Source: a virus. From it: a stretch of 64,000 nucleotides of DNA. The DNA lies in the IMG/VR virus record IMGVR_UViG_3300037010_003037, positions 83,698-147,697 of that record; one strand, 5' to 3'. A program made the translations under genes and the position numbers. Shown piece after piece: positions 7,887 through 15,740 of this stretch. Position 1 is the stretch's first letter, and each line of letters starts with the position of its first letter. Below the pieces are notes generated by a model. That model was given only the letters and a program-made list of their open reading frames with translations, was not told where the DNA came from and ran no database searches.

Positions 7887-8135
7887 ATGAAAATTGAAAC
7901 ACCAACTAATCTAACAATTGATGGTAAAGACTACGCTGTCGCTGACTTTAGTGACAAGGTTAAAAATTTGGTTGCAATTCGCACTGAATGGCAGAATGAA
8001 GCACAAAAAGAGCGTTTAGCACTTACAAAAACTGAAGCCGCTATCAGAGCTCTTGATGCTGAACTTGCACAACTAGTTAGTGCTGAACTCTCAGAAAAGA
8101 ATGGTGCAGCAAATGATGCTGAAATAGCATCATAA
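7887..8135 (+). CDS. Small DUF6447-like protein (82 residues)
   Basis: It begins after a consensus Shine-Dalgarno (AAGGAG) 14 bases past the helicase stop. The opening (TNLTIDGKDYAVADFSDKVKNLV) followed by an Ala/Glu-rich coiled-coil-like helix resembles a small family I associate with DUF6447, frequent in phages and aquatic bacteria. The family name is from memory and not verified. Function unknown. It closes the replication operon and is followed by a perfect palindrome that may terminate transcription. Confidence 0.7.
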   Translation: MKIETPTNLTIDGKDYAVADFSDKVKNLVAIRTEWQNEAQKERLALTKTEAAIRALDAELAQLVSAELSEKNGAANDAEIAS

Positions 8136-8158
8136 AAGCATAACTTTTTATTAAAATC

Positions 8159-8176
8159 AGGGGCCTTAAGGCCCCT
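8159..8176. terminator. Perfect 18-base palindrome, possible terminator
   Basis: AGGGGCCTTAAGGCCCCT lies 24 bases after the 82-residue gene. No T-run follows on the + strand, but on the - strand it is followed by a T-rich stretch. It could be a weak + terminator, an RNA 3'-end stabiliser or a protein-binding site. Confidence 0.5.
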
Positions 8177-8199
8177 GTTGTGCATGAAAATACATTATC

Positions 8200-8207
8200 T
8201 ATAAATA
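8200..8207 (+). promoter_or_regulatory. T4-type late promoter (TATAAATA)
   Basis: CTATAAATACATTG lies 41 bases before the ATG at 8249. Its position supports 8249 rather than an upstream in-frame ATG at 8180 as the start of the next gene. Confidence 0.75.
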
Positions 8208-8248
8208 CATTGTTGACTCTTAACCTTCTACTATATCATTATTATTTC

Positions 8249-11200
8249 ATGGCACATCTTCTAAAAAATGTCGTCTTATTTGAAGGCATAACTCATCTTG
8301 AGGATTTACCACTCGATGAGTTTATTCGCACGGTTGAAACACTAAAAGATAAGATAATTACTGAAAAGTTAGATGGAGCAAACCTTTGGTTTGGTCTAGA
8401 TGAGAACGGGCTATTTACATCTAGAGAAGGTAAAACACCAAAGAATTCTCGATTCTATAGTGTTAGTGATTATGCCATGGTGGCGGCATATAATGGATTT
8501 AGAGCAGCCCATTTAGCCCTTGAGGCAGTCGAACCAATCATTCGAAAGTATTTTCAACAGGGTGATACTGCTGAAATTGAAGTTCTGTTTGGTCGTCAAC
8601 CAAACACAGTACCTTATGGAGTTAATGACAAGAATTTCATTGTTATTCTAAGGGCAGTTAATGACACACCAGATGAGCGGATTCAGAAACTTGCAAATGC
8701 TTTACAAAATAAGGTAGTTACTGTAAAATCAACAGTAATATCTTCACCAGATGGTGAACAACTTCAACAAGAAGATGTAAAAATGAAGTGGGAGTTCACT
8801 AAAACAACTCCTATCAATACCAAACAGGTTAATACTAAGGAAGCAATGAAGCTTCTTAGTGAACTTAAGATGTATCTAAAGCAGAAGAACAACGTTCTTC
8901 CAGAAATGACGAATGCGCAAGTTGCTGAGCTCAAATTATCATCAGTACCTAAAGATCAAAGAGAAGAAGCTAAAAAAGAACGTGAAAGAGTCAATGCCTA
9001 CATTATGACCAATTTCAAAGGTCCAATAAAAGAGCTATTGCTCAACAACCTTGTTCGTAAAATTAAACCATTCTTACAAGCAAAAGATCTTGACTCATCT
9101 GAGGAAATTGGTGTAGAAGGTGTTGTTGTTCGTGATCCTGTTTCTGGTTCACAGATAAAGATTGTTGATAAAGACGTGTTTACAGCCATCAACTCCTTCA
9201 ATAATGAAGTTCGCAATATTATTTCTGGTCTTGTAAGAACAACAGATCAAGATGCACCTATTGAAGCACGAGGCGGAGTGTTCGGACAAGCAAAAATTCG
9301 TATTGCTAATCTTCTAGGTGTTAAAGAGCTGGCAGCATCTTCGTCTGCTAAACGCTTTATCAGTAAATTTAAGCAGAATGATCCAATATCAACAGCTGAT
9401 GCTTTAGCTAAAAGTCTAAAGATTACAAATCTTTCATCAATTAAAACAAAGATATCAGCTATTCTCAAGAGCACACTTCAAGATATTGATGAAATATTGA
9501 ATGATTTCAAACAAGAAGCTGGAAAGCTTAAACTTAAACTAAAAACTGGAAAAGAAATCGGTATAAGTCCTGAAGTTATGAACCGCACGCTTACCGCATT
9601 TGCGGAAACTAAAGCTGATATCAATAGACTTAACAAATTAGTGCAAAAAAGTAGTACTCCAATAGAACTTATACTGGCTTTGTATGGTAGAACAATCGAA
9701 TCACTCTTTAATGGAGATAAAACCGAAGTGAAAGAATCATTCAACTTAATAAAATCTTTACAAGAAGAAGGTGATAGTGGTAGTGTAGATTCAGGAGCTG
9801 CAAACAATGGAACAGAAGCTCAACTTTCTAATCCTGCCGGGTATATATCATCTGTTCAAACAGGTGCTATTGCATCTGTGCCATTCAAGCTTCTTAAAGG
9901 CTCGAAGATTGTTCAACGCAGAAAGAGAAATTTCACTCGACCTAAAAAGTTCCCCACACCGCAATCACGTTCAGAGTTTAAGCCGACCAGTGAAGGTGGG
10001 GATTTTTCACTGATTAAGACTATCAGTGAAGACTGGTCACATGTAAAAGACATGAAATTTGCAACTGATGTTGATGATTCTGCATTAGCTAAATCTGATG
10101 TTGAATTTTCACGGTTAAGAAATAACCTTAATATAAGTGATAACGTTTCAGCGATGGACGTTGACCGTTATTTAGACAAAGCACATGAACTAAATAATGA
10201 AGTTGACAGTATAGTCTTTGGCATGGAAACAGATGATGGTAGTATTGTAAAGGTATGGGTAAATGCGCAAGAGGCAGATAACTTTGAAGCAGCTCTAGCT
10301 AAATTACTTGGTCAAGAAGATGATGTAGAAAAAGTCATTAATATGTTAGCTGATAAGTTTGATATCGTTGATGTTGAATGGCCAGAAAGCATGCAACATG
10401 GAACAGAAGACTCTACTGATAAATCTTTAGATAATTATTCACAGGATAATAGTGATATAAAAGATGATGATAATTTTGATTCAAATAAAGAATTGAGTCC
10501 TGAAGATAATACTGAAGACGCCTCTGAAAATGATGACATTTATCTTGGAACAGAATCTGATAAGGATGAAGAGAATGAAGATGAAGAGAATGAAGATGAA
10601 GATGAAGATGAAGAGAATGAAGATGAAGATGAAGATGAAGAGAATGAAGATGAAGAGAATGAAGATGAAGACGAAGAGAATGAAGATGAAGATGAAGATG
10701 AAGAGAATGAAGATGAAGAGAATGAAGATGAAGAGAATGAAGATGAAGAGAATGAAGATGAAGACGTTTTTCTTGGAACAAAATCTGATAAGGATGAAGA
10801 TGAGGAAGAAATTTCTTCTAAAAAGGAAACTAAGTCCAATATAATTGGTAAAGAAAAACCAAAAAGTAAAAAAGCAAAAGACATAAAAAAGGAGTCAGTT
10901 ATGTTAACATACGGTCAACGATTTAAGGAAAAAATTCTTTCTGAAGAAAATCAAAAGAAAGATAGAAACAAAAATTATAGGGAAAAGAATGATCTTGAAC
11001 AACAAGAAGACCCTATTGTTATTGCTTCTCGTGCAAAGAATAAGAAGCAAGTTGATGATCTTATAAAATCATTTCCAACGGCGAGCCAAAAAGCAATAAT
11101 CACTTTAATGCTTACACTCGGCGCACCAGCGAACGCGATGAAGATTCATAAAACTGATCTTCGCGAAAATATTGAACCTGTTGCAGAAAAGTATCGCAAG

Positions 11201-11815
11201 AACAGCGCATTTAGAACCTGGGTTCATAAGCTTATGTCTGCTATTTCGTCAAATTCATCTTCAATGAATGAAGAAGCTGTTCTTGAAGATAGTCATTTTG
11301 AAAGTATGCTTTCTAATAAGTATCAGCGCGTCATTTACTATATTCTTAAAGCGCTTGGTTTACCAGAATCAATTGAAATTACTGCAGCACGTGCCCTTAA
11401 AAAGGGTATTCGTTCAACAGCCGAACTGATTATGGACGATAGTCGTGCACGCTTGTATCTTATGTCTGTTGCTGAACAACTTGGGATAAATGATAAAGTT
11501 GAAAATGATTCTGAACCTTCGGAATACGTCAAAGAAGAAACTGTTTTAGAACATAACAATGTAGAAGAAGCGATTGCTGTGCTAACTGATCTACTTACCA
11601 CACTTGGTTTTGATACTACTCGTAATTCGTCAATAGCTATGCAGGCACAACGAGTTAACGCGCGTAAAGCCTTTTTTAAACTTGCAGCTAACCCAACATT
11701 ATTGAAGCGTTTGACTATGATCACTAACATGATTAAAAACAAAATCGCTGATCATACACAATCTCCATCTTCATTTTCATCTCCACAGACTATGAATGAT
11801 AATATTCAAAGATGA
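8249..11815 (+). CDS. RNA/polynucleotide ligase-like protein with acidic repeat and extra C-terminal part
   Basis: The start at 8249 is chosen because the late promoter lies just upstream; the product is 1188 residues. Residues 30-315 show the covalent nucleotidyltransferase signature of ATP-dependent ligases: KLDG with the presumptive adenylated Lys40 (motif I), IEVLFGR near 110, EGVVVRDP near 290 (motif IV) and IKIVDKD near 306 (motif V). Residues 320-770 are largely helical or acidic and unassigned. Residues about 773-838 are a near-perfect Glu/Asp/Asn repeat. The rest (from residue 885) begins at an internal Met preceded by a consensus Shine-Dalgarno and looks like a separate protein fused in frame. 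It lies in a late unit, so a virion or packaging role is possible; nick or RNA sealing is inferred from motifs only. Normal phage ligases have 330-490 residues, making this very large. Confidence 0.7.
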   Translation: MAHLLKNVVLFEGITHLEDLPLDEFIRTVETLKDKIITEKLDGANLWFGLDENGLFTSREGKTPKNSRFYSVSDYAMVAAYNGFRAAHLALEAVEPIIRKYFQQGDTAEIEVLFGRQPNTVPYGVNDKNFIVILRAVNDTPDERIQKLANALQNKVVTVKSTVISSPDGEQLQQEDVKMKWEFTKTTPINTKQVNTKEAMKLLSELKMYLKQKNNVLPEMTNAQVAELKLSSVPKDQREEAKKERERVNAYIMTNFKGPIKELLLNNLVRKIKPFLQAKDLDSSEEIGVEGVVVRDPVSGSQIKIVDKDVFTAINSFNNEVRNIISGLVRTTDQDAPIEARGGVFGQAKIRIANLLGVKELAASSSAKRFISKFKQNDPISTADALAKSLKITNLSSIKTKISAILKSTLQDIDEILNDFKQEAGKLKLKLKTGKEIGISPEVMNRTLTAFAETKADINRLNKLVQKSSTPIELILALYGRTIESLFNGDKTEVKESFNLIKSLQEEGDSGSVDSGAANNGTEAQLSNPAGYISSVQTGAIASVPFKLLKGSKIVQRRKRNFTRPKKFPTPQSRSEFKPTSEGGDFSLIKTISEDWSHVKDMKFATDVDDSALAKSDVEFSRLRNNLNISDNVSAMDVDRYLDKAHELNNEVDSIVFGMETDDGSIVKVWVNAQEADNFEAALAKLLGQEDDVEKVINMLADKFDIVDVEWPESMQHGTEDSTDKSLDNYSQDNSDIKDDDNFDSNKELSPEDNTEDASENDDIYLGTESDKDEENEDEENEDEDEDEENEDEDEDEENEDEENEDEDEENEDEDEDEENEDEENEDEENEDEENEDEDVFLGTKSDKDEDEEEISSKKETKSNIIGKEKPKSKKAKDIKKESVMLTYGQRFKEKILSEENQKKDRNKNYREKNDLEQQEDPIVIASRAKNKKQVDDLIKSFPTASQKAIITLMLTLGAPANAMKIHKTDLRENIEPVAEKYRKNSAFRTWVHKLMSAISSNSSSMNEEAVLEDSHFESMLSNKYQRVIYYILKALGLPESIEITAARALKKGIRSTAELIMDDSRARLYLMSVAEQLGINDKVENDSEPSEYVKEETVLEHNNVEEAIAVLTDLLTTLGFDTTRNSSIAMQAQRVNARKAFFKLAANPTLLKRLTMITNMIKNKIADHTQSPSSFSSPQTMNDNIQR
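10565..10764 (+). repeat. Acid-coding tandem repeat (DEENEDE type)
   Basis: Irregular tandem units built from GAAGATGAA and GAGAATGAA encode about 66 consecutive Asp/Glu/Asn residues inside the ligase-like gene. All units are multiples of three bases, so gains or losses keep the frame. Long ORFs on the opposite strand (Ser/Phe- or His/Leu-rich) are shadows of this repeat. Confidence 0.9.
10901..11815 (+). CDS. Possible internal-start product (304 residues) with capsid-targeting-like N-terminus
   Basis: Inside and in frame with the ligase-like gene, ATG at 10901 has AAAAAAGGAG five bases past its ideal complement, a strong ribosome site that is unexpected in mid-gene. The product would start MLTYGQRFKEKILSE. 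T4 internal head proteins start MKTYQEFIAE and are cut by gp21 after L/I-x-E; here LSE ends the comparable segment. The remainder contains two helical blocks (about residues 40-110 and 130-300) that share a theme of short helices and Ser/Glu linkers. If used, it would yield an internal capsid protein in addition to the long fusion. No expression evidence exists. Confidence 0.45.
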   Translation: MLTYGQRFKEKILSEENQKKDRNKNYREKNDLEQQEDPIVIASRAKNKKQVDDLIKSFPTASQKAIITLMLTLGAPANAMKIHKTDLRENIEPVAEKYRKNSAFRTWVHKLMSAISSNSSSMNEEAVLEDSHFESMLSNKYQRVIYYILKALGLPESIEITAARALKKGIRSTAELIMDDSRARLYLMSVAEQLGINDKVENDSEPSEYVKEETVLEHNNVEEAIAVLTDLLTTLGFDTTRNSSIAMQAQRVNARKAFFKLAANPTLLKRLTMITNMIKNKIADHTQSPSSFSSPQTMNDNIQR

Positions 11816-11870
11816 TACTATTTTGAAATATTTGTTAAGTGAAATGTAATACTTGCTTTAATAGCTTCAA

Positions 11871-11960
11871 ATGATATTGCTATTATTGAACAAGAAATGT
11901 AAATTAAGCTTTAATGTTGAAGAAGCAAATAAATTGAGATTTGATCTTAGTGTAAAATAA
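11871..11960 (+). CDS. Possible 29-residue peptide
   Basis: ATG to TAA just before the nuclease start (one base between stop and next ATG). The product is hydrophobic at the start and ends FNVEEANKLRFDLSVK. There is no clear Shine-Dalgarno. The close junction hints at coupling, but it may be a gene remnant or chance. Confidence 0.3.
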   Translation: MILLLLNKKCKLSFNVEEANKLRFDLSVK

Positions 11961-11961
11961 A

Positions 11962-12624
11962 ATGAAATTTGCTTACCCAGATCTTCAGGCGACATCAGTT
12001 CAGGGTTTACGCCTTTACGAAACTCCTGAGGGAAACTTTTATCCTTCAATCACTACTATTTTAGGCAAGACTATGCCTAAGGAAAAGGCTGATGCATTGA
12101 AGAAATGGCAGCTTTCTCTGGGTCCTTTGGCTGATAAAAAATCTAAAGAGGCTACCGATAAGGGAACCGCAGTGCATTTACTTGCAGAGCGGTTCCTTAA
12201 AGGTGAAGAGCTTATTAAACCTGGAGAAAAATTTGATACTAATTCCATTAGCTCTTTTAATGGACTTAAATTGAAGCTAAAAAAGGTTGAAGAGGTATGG
12301 GGGCAAGAAGTTGCCCTTTATTCTGACATTATTCACGTTGCAGGTCGATGTGATTGTATTGCAGTATACAAAGGTAAACCATGTATTATCGACTTTAAAA
12401 CGTCTGGACGTATTAAGCGGGATGAAGATATTGAAGATTATCGTCTTCAGCTTACAGCATATGCCATAATGCACAATGAGATGTTCGGAACTGAAATTTA
12501 TGATGGTGTAATACTTATGTCATCTGATAATGGTTTTCCACAAGAGTTTAATGTAAATCTTTTAGAATACATTGAACCTCTTATTGAGAGAGTAAATGAA
12601 TTCTATGCTAATCTTCAACTATAA
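11962..12624 (+). CDS. PD-(D/E)XK nuclease (RecB/Cas4-like exonuclease fold)
   Basis: This 220-residue protein has the ordered elements of a RecB-type nuclease: a helical GTAVHLLAERFL segment (about residues 70-82; motif I-like GxxVH), the metal site CDCIAVYKGKPCIIDFKTSG (Asp then D-x-K, about residues 131-150), and a following Q-L-x-x-Y-A motif (RLQLTAYA, about 160-170). Such proteins digest DNA ends in recombination or host-DNA degradation. It begins a chain of closely spaced genes (to 14.97 kb). It is shorter than the lambda exonuclease and lacks an Fe-S Cys cluster, so a Cas4 identity is not supported. Confidence 0.8.
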   Translation: MKFAYPDLQATSVQGLRLYETPEGNFYPSITTILGKTMPKEKADALKKWQLSLGPLADKKSKEATDKGTAVHLLAERFLKGEELIKPGEKFDTNSISSFNGLKLKLKKVEEVWGQEVALYSDIIHVAGRCDCIAVYKGKPCIIDFKTSGRIKRDEDIEDYRLQLTAYAIMHNEMFGTEIYDGVILMSSDNGFPQEFNVNLLEYIEPLIERVNEFYANLQL

Positions 12625-12633
12625 AGGCTTCAT

Positions 12634-12885
12634 ATGAGTAGAACAAATAAACGTGTGTTTGCTGAAGAACTTCATGATTATATTTGGCAATTTGCTAAAG
12701 ATAAAACACCGAGTCCATCAGAGATAGAAAAGTTCATAAATGATTTTGAACAAAAAATTGGTTTTCCAATTTTTATTAAAGAAGAACAAATAGATAAAAA
12801 AACAGCCGTTCTTCTTAAACCATCAACAGAATCAAAACGCCTTCGTGAGCTTGCGGGTATACCACATAAAGGAAACTTCATATGA
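12634..12885 (+). CDS. Unknown 83-residue protein ending in RELAGIP
   Basis: It follows the nuclease by nine bases with an AAAGG ribosome site and overlaps the next gene by ATGA. The protein is charged and helical. Its tail (SKRLRELAGIPHKGNFI) contains the short L-A-G-I-P motif that also occurs at the N-terminus of the gene at 63533. Function unknown. Confidence 0.65.
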   Translation: MSRTNKRVFAEELHDYIWQFAKDKTPSPSEIEKFINDFEQKIGFPIFIKEEQIDKKTAVLLKPSTESKRLRELAGIPHKGNFI

Positions 12886-13574
12886 AAACATTCATAGTGC
12901 AATGTGATAATACAGAATTAGAAAACAAATTAGTTGATACTATTATCCAGTATCTGGCTAATAATAATTGTGAATCGCAAGTAGAATCAGTTGGTGATTT
13001 CACCGTGCATTTTATTAATGCTAAACAGCGTGATGCCTCAGAACAATCATTTGATGATAATGGACAAGATAATGTGACCACTGATGAACCATTACCAGAA
13101 CCTGTTATTGAACCGGCTGAAGTATCGCAAGATCTATCAGCTGAAATATCTTCAGAGACGGAACTTCAACCATCACCTACTTCATCAGTTGCACCATTTC
13201 AATCAATGTGCAAGCTATGGGATTTGTCTTCAAACACACAAGTTCCGTGTGTGCATGATCCACTTAGCAAAATAAGTTATCTTTGTGTTAAGCAGTGTGA
13301 AGTAGTTGGTGATTATGTTATGTTTACTTATGCTGGCATGATGCACAAGGTTCCTCGTGCAGTTTCAAGTGATCCGTGCTGTAATAAAGATGCAATTATT
13401 ACACCATCATCAGTATGTGTTTCGCTTTCTATCGCTGATGGAGCTATTTTTCGTTGTCTTTTAAGTGTGAAATGTGATGATGGGGAAGAACGCGTTGTAA
13501 TAGGAAATGATCTTGAACATGAGATACCATCAACAGATATAGAGGTGATAAATGGTTCTATATCAACCAAATAA
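12882..13574 (+). CDS. Unknown 230-residue protein with Glu/Pro linker and Cys-rich C-terminal half
   Basis: Residues 1-45 form a small alpha/beta segment, residues 50-105 are an acidic Pro/Ser/Glu linker, and the C-terminal half is beta-rich with several Cys residues (about eight, including SDPCCNK). No family is recognised. The gene overlaps the previous one by four bases and the next by 23 bases, which supports translation. The Cys residues are not arranged as an obvious zinc finger. Confidence 0.6.
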   Translation: MKTFIVQCDNTELENKLVDTIIQYLANNNCESQVESVGDFTVHFINAKQRDASEQSFDDNGQDNVTTDEPLPEPVIEPAEVSQDLSAEISSETELQPSPTSSVAPFQSMCKLWDLSSNTQVPCVHDPLSKISYLCVKQCEVVGDYVMFTYAGMMHKVPRAVSSDPCCNKDAIITPSSVCVSLSIADGAIFRCLLSVKCDDGEERVVIGNDLEHEIPSTDIEVINGSISTK

Positions 13575-14307
13575 TATCTTATTTAGAATAACATCAGCTG
13601 CAGCTATCAGTAAGTTCAAAAGTATTCAAGCTCATTCACTTGGCCAACTAAATCGAAAAGAACTTGACTTTGATACTAGTGCGCGAGAAGTCGTTCTAAT
13701 TACGTATGACAGATTTTCCCAATGGATTTATCGGGTAGAACGCATATGTTTGACTGCGACTTCAAACAAATATGATACACCTACACTTATACGAGCTCTT
13801 ATAGCATCATTTATTGATGAGCAGCGAATCACACAAACCGTAATTGAAAGTCATGGTGATATTTTTAAGAACGGTATTGATGCATACGTTAGAATTATTC
13901 ACAACTACACATCACGTATCATTAAACACTTCTTTGAATCATTATGTGACAAGAAAATTATAGAAATCTATGCTGAAATAGTTGACATAACAAGCATGTA
14001 TCTTCAGCACATTCTAGTTGCTATGCATGAGTTTAATAACAATTGTGTCACTAACAAGAAACAACCATTTGTATCAATAGCTGACTTTTGTTTAAATATT
14101 ACTAAACCAGAACTGAAGTTGATACCATGTTTTGAGAGAATTAAGTTTTTTGCTAAATGTTCAAAGCACACTGAATTTTTATTAAAGTTTTATGGATCAG
14201 ATGAGCACACGTTTGATGAGGCATTTGAAAAGCTACAAGAAATGTGTAAACAATTAAATATTACTCTTGTTAAAGAAGAACTTCTAATTGCGCATGAGGA
14301 AAAATGA
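13552..14307 (+). CDS. Unknown 251-residue helical protein
   Basis: A strong Shine-Dalgarno (GAGGTGAT) within the end of the previous gene supports the start, with a 23-base overlap. The product looks almost entirely helical with no signal peptide. A four-base overlap joins it to the membrane protein that follows, so the two may act together. No recognised motif. Confidence 0.65.
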   Translation: MVLYQPNNILFRITSAAAISKFKSIQAHSLGQLNRKELDFDTSAREVVLITYDRFSQWIYRVERICLTATSNKYDTPTLIRALIASFIDEQRITQTVIESHGDIFKNGIDAYVRIIHNYTSRIIKHFFESLCDKKIIEIYAEIVDITSMYLQHILVAMHEFNNNCVTNKKQPFVSIADFCLNITKPELKLIPCFERIKFFAKCSKHTEFLLKFYGSDEHTFDEAFEKLQEMCKQLNITLVKEELLIAHEEK

Positions 14308-14966
14308 CAGAATTTCTACTAGGACTCCTTAGACAACTTGCATCAACACTATCACCATTTGACTTTATAGTGGTGTTGTTCTTAATAGCAAGCGGAACAT
14401 TTTTTACCATGAAATTCATTTTTAAAAATACTAGGAGTTCTGGTGGGCTACTTGATCTTTTTGCTGGTACATTAAATGATGAACGAATAGAGCAATTAAC
14501 AAAAAAGCTGGATGAAACTGCATCAAAAAATGAGCTTATTGCAGTAGAAAAACGAATTATTAATGTTCTCGATGAAATGCGACGCGAAGCGCAAAACCAT
14601 AGCAGTGATTTAAGTGAGCACGTTAAAGCAATTTCAATCATAAAGGTTGAGCTTGAAAATTCATTTGATCAGATTAACAAACAGATAGATTCCATTCAGC
14701 AGCAAATAAAAATGCATGACATGCATGATGATGCACAATTTGCTGTTATTAAAGATAACATTACACGCAGCCAAGAGCTAATGAATAAAGTTTTATCACA
14801 AATAGAAAAAATAGATGAGTTCATAAGAACAACAGTTCCTGAATTCAGAAGTTATCATAAAGAACTAACTAAGGAAGTTAGTACTCTTAACAGAGATATT
14901 AATGTGATGGATCGTGTTCTACAGGCGCAAATAAATACAAATAAAGAAGGAATTACCCTTCGTTAA
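14304..14966 (+). CDS. Membrane-anchored coiled-coil protein (220 residues)
   Basis: One transmembrane helix is visible at about residues 17-40 (FDFIVVLFLIASGTFFTMKF). The rest (60-220) is a long heptad-like coiled coil rich in Lys, Glu, Gln and Ile. The layout is that of a type II or tail-anchored-like inner-membrane protein with a long rod. Similar shapes occur in phage superinfection-exclusion, lysis-control and i-spanin-like proteins, but the true spanin pair is found at 18 kb. Function not known. Confidence 0.65.
   Translation: MTEFLLGLLRQLASTLSPFDFIVVLFLIASGTFFTMKFIFKNTRSSGGLLDLFAGTLNDERIEQLTKKLDETASKNELIAVEKRIINVLDEMRREAQNHSSDLSEHVKAISIIKVELENSFDQINKQIDSIQQQIKMHDMHDDAQFAVIKDNITRSQELMNKVLSQIEKIDEFIRTTVPEFRSYHKELTKEVSTLNRDINVMDRVLQAQINTNKEGITLR
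14930..14937 (+). promoter_or_regulatory. Possible late promoter (AATAAATA)
   Basis: AATAAATACAA lies at the end of the coiled-coil gene, 55 bases before the oxygenase-like gene. The one-base deviation and coding location make it uncertain. Confidence 0.4.
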
Positions 14967-14991
14967 CTTATATTATAAGATAAAAGATAAA

Positions 14992-15627
14992 ATGAGAAGC
15001 CCTTTTTTAATTGTACAAGATTTCCTCTCTCCCTTAACCTGTGAGAGAATAATTAATGAAAATACTGTTGCTACTCCTGATGTAGACGAGAATGGTGACC
15101 CGAAAAAGCTGGAGCACCATATTTCTAAATTTGATGCTGAAATAGCAGAACGATTTAGAAATCTTATCCCAACAATAGAAGAGCGATATGATTGTGTATA
15201 TCGTGGTTTAGAAAAACCACTTTTACAGTACTATCCAGAAAATTCAAAGGCACCGGCTGAACCACCTGGTTGTGAAAACTCTAAGTACATTCGAAAGAAA
15301 TGGGTGATGTATAAAGATGTCGACCTAGTTGGTTTTGTATGGTTAAAGGATTATAATGATAATGTTCCTCTTGATCCACGCCATGAAGTTTTTGGTGGCA
15401 AAATAGAATTCCCAGCATATAACTTTAGTTTAGTTCCTCAGCGGGGGACCCTTGTCCTATTCCCTGCTGGACCACATTTTATTACAGTGATTTCACCTAT
15501 TCTCCTTGGTGATTTATATCAAATCAAACTTAATGTGTGCATTAATTCAAAGAACGGTGGTCGTTGGTTTTATCAACCACAAAACTTCCCCGGTAAATGG
15601 AATGATTGGTTAGAAGAGTTCATGTGA
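14992..15627 (+). CDS. 2OG-Fe(II) oxygenase-like (prolyl-4-hydroxylase fold), likely degenerate
   Basis: The N-terminus (FLIVQDFLSPLTCERIINE) and the C-terminal beta segment (GGKIEFPAYNFSLVPQRGTLVLFPA) match the P4H-type double-stranded beta-helix found in many T4-like phages. In functional enzymes iron is held by H-x-D...H and 2-oxoglutarate by an Arg/Lys after G-x-R-Y. Here the expected HxD site reads WLKDYND, the distal His position appears to be Ile in HFITVISPI, and the Arg position is Leu in GDLYQI. The fold seems kept but the iron/2OG residues appear lost. It may be a structural or ligand-binding protein. Confidence 0.55.
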   Translation: MRSPFLIVQDFLSPLTCERIINENTVATPDVDENGDPKKLEHHISKFDAEIAERFRNLIPTIEERYDCVYRGLEKPLLQYYPENSKAPAEPPGCENSKYIRKKWVMYKDVDLVGFVWLKDYNDNVPLDPRHEVFGGKIEFPAYNFSLVPQRGTLVLFPAGPHFITVISPILLGDLYQIKLNVCINSKNGGRWFYQPQNFPGKWNDWLEEFM

Positions 15628-15663
15628 GCATAAATTATTCTTGAGCTTCAATCTATTTTCTAG

Positions 15664-15692
15664 TTTACTTAAAATTAATTATTGTATATAAT
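15664..15692 (+). promoter_or_regulatory. Sigma70-like promoter
   Basis: TTTACT (15664-15669), 17 bases, TATAAT (15687-15692) precede the UDG-like gene by 48 bases. This is host-type spacing, suggesting early expression of that gene. Confidence 0.65.
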
Positions 15693-15740
15693 TTTTAATC
15701 ATAGATTGAAAGCGCAACGGTGTATTAGCAAAAACAACAG

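Noticed and set aside
8180-8248. Upstream in-frame ATG at 8180 as the start of the ligase-like gene
   Set aside because: The late promoter at 8200-8207 lies downstream of it, the region overlaps a palindrome, and no Shine-Dalgarno is present.
10413-10884. Long opposite-strand and +frame ORFs of His-Leu, Phe-Ser or Met-Lys repeats
   Set aside because: They are shadows of the Asp/Glu-coding tandem repeat and carry no ribosome site or independent sequence.
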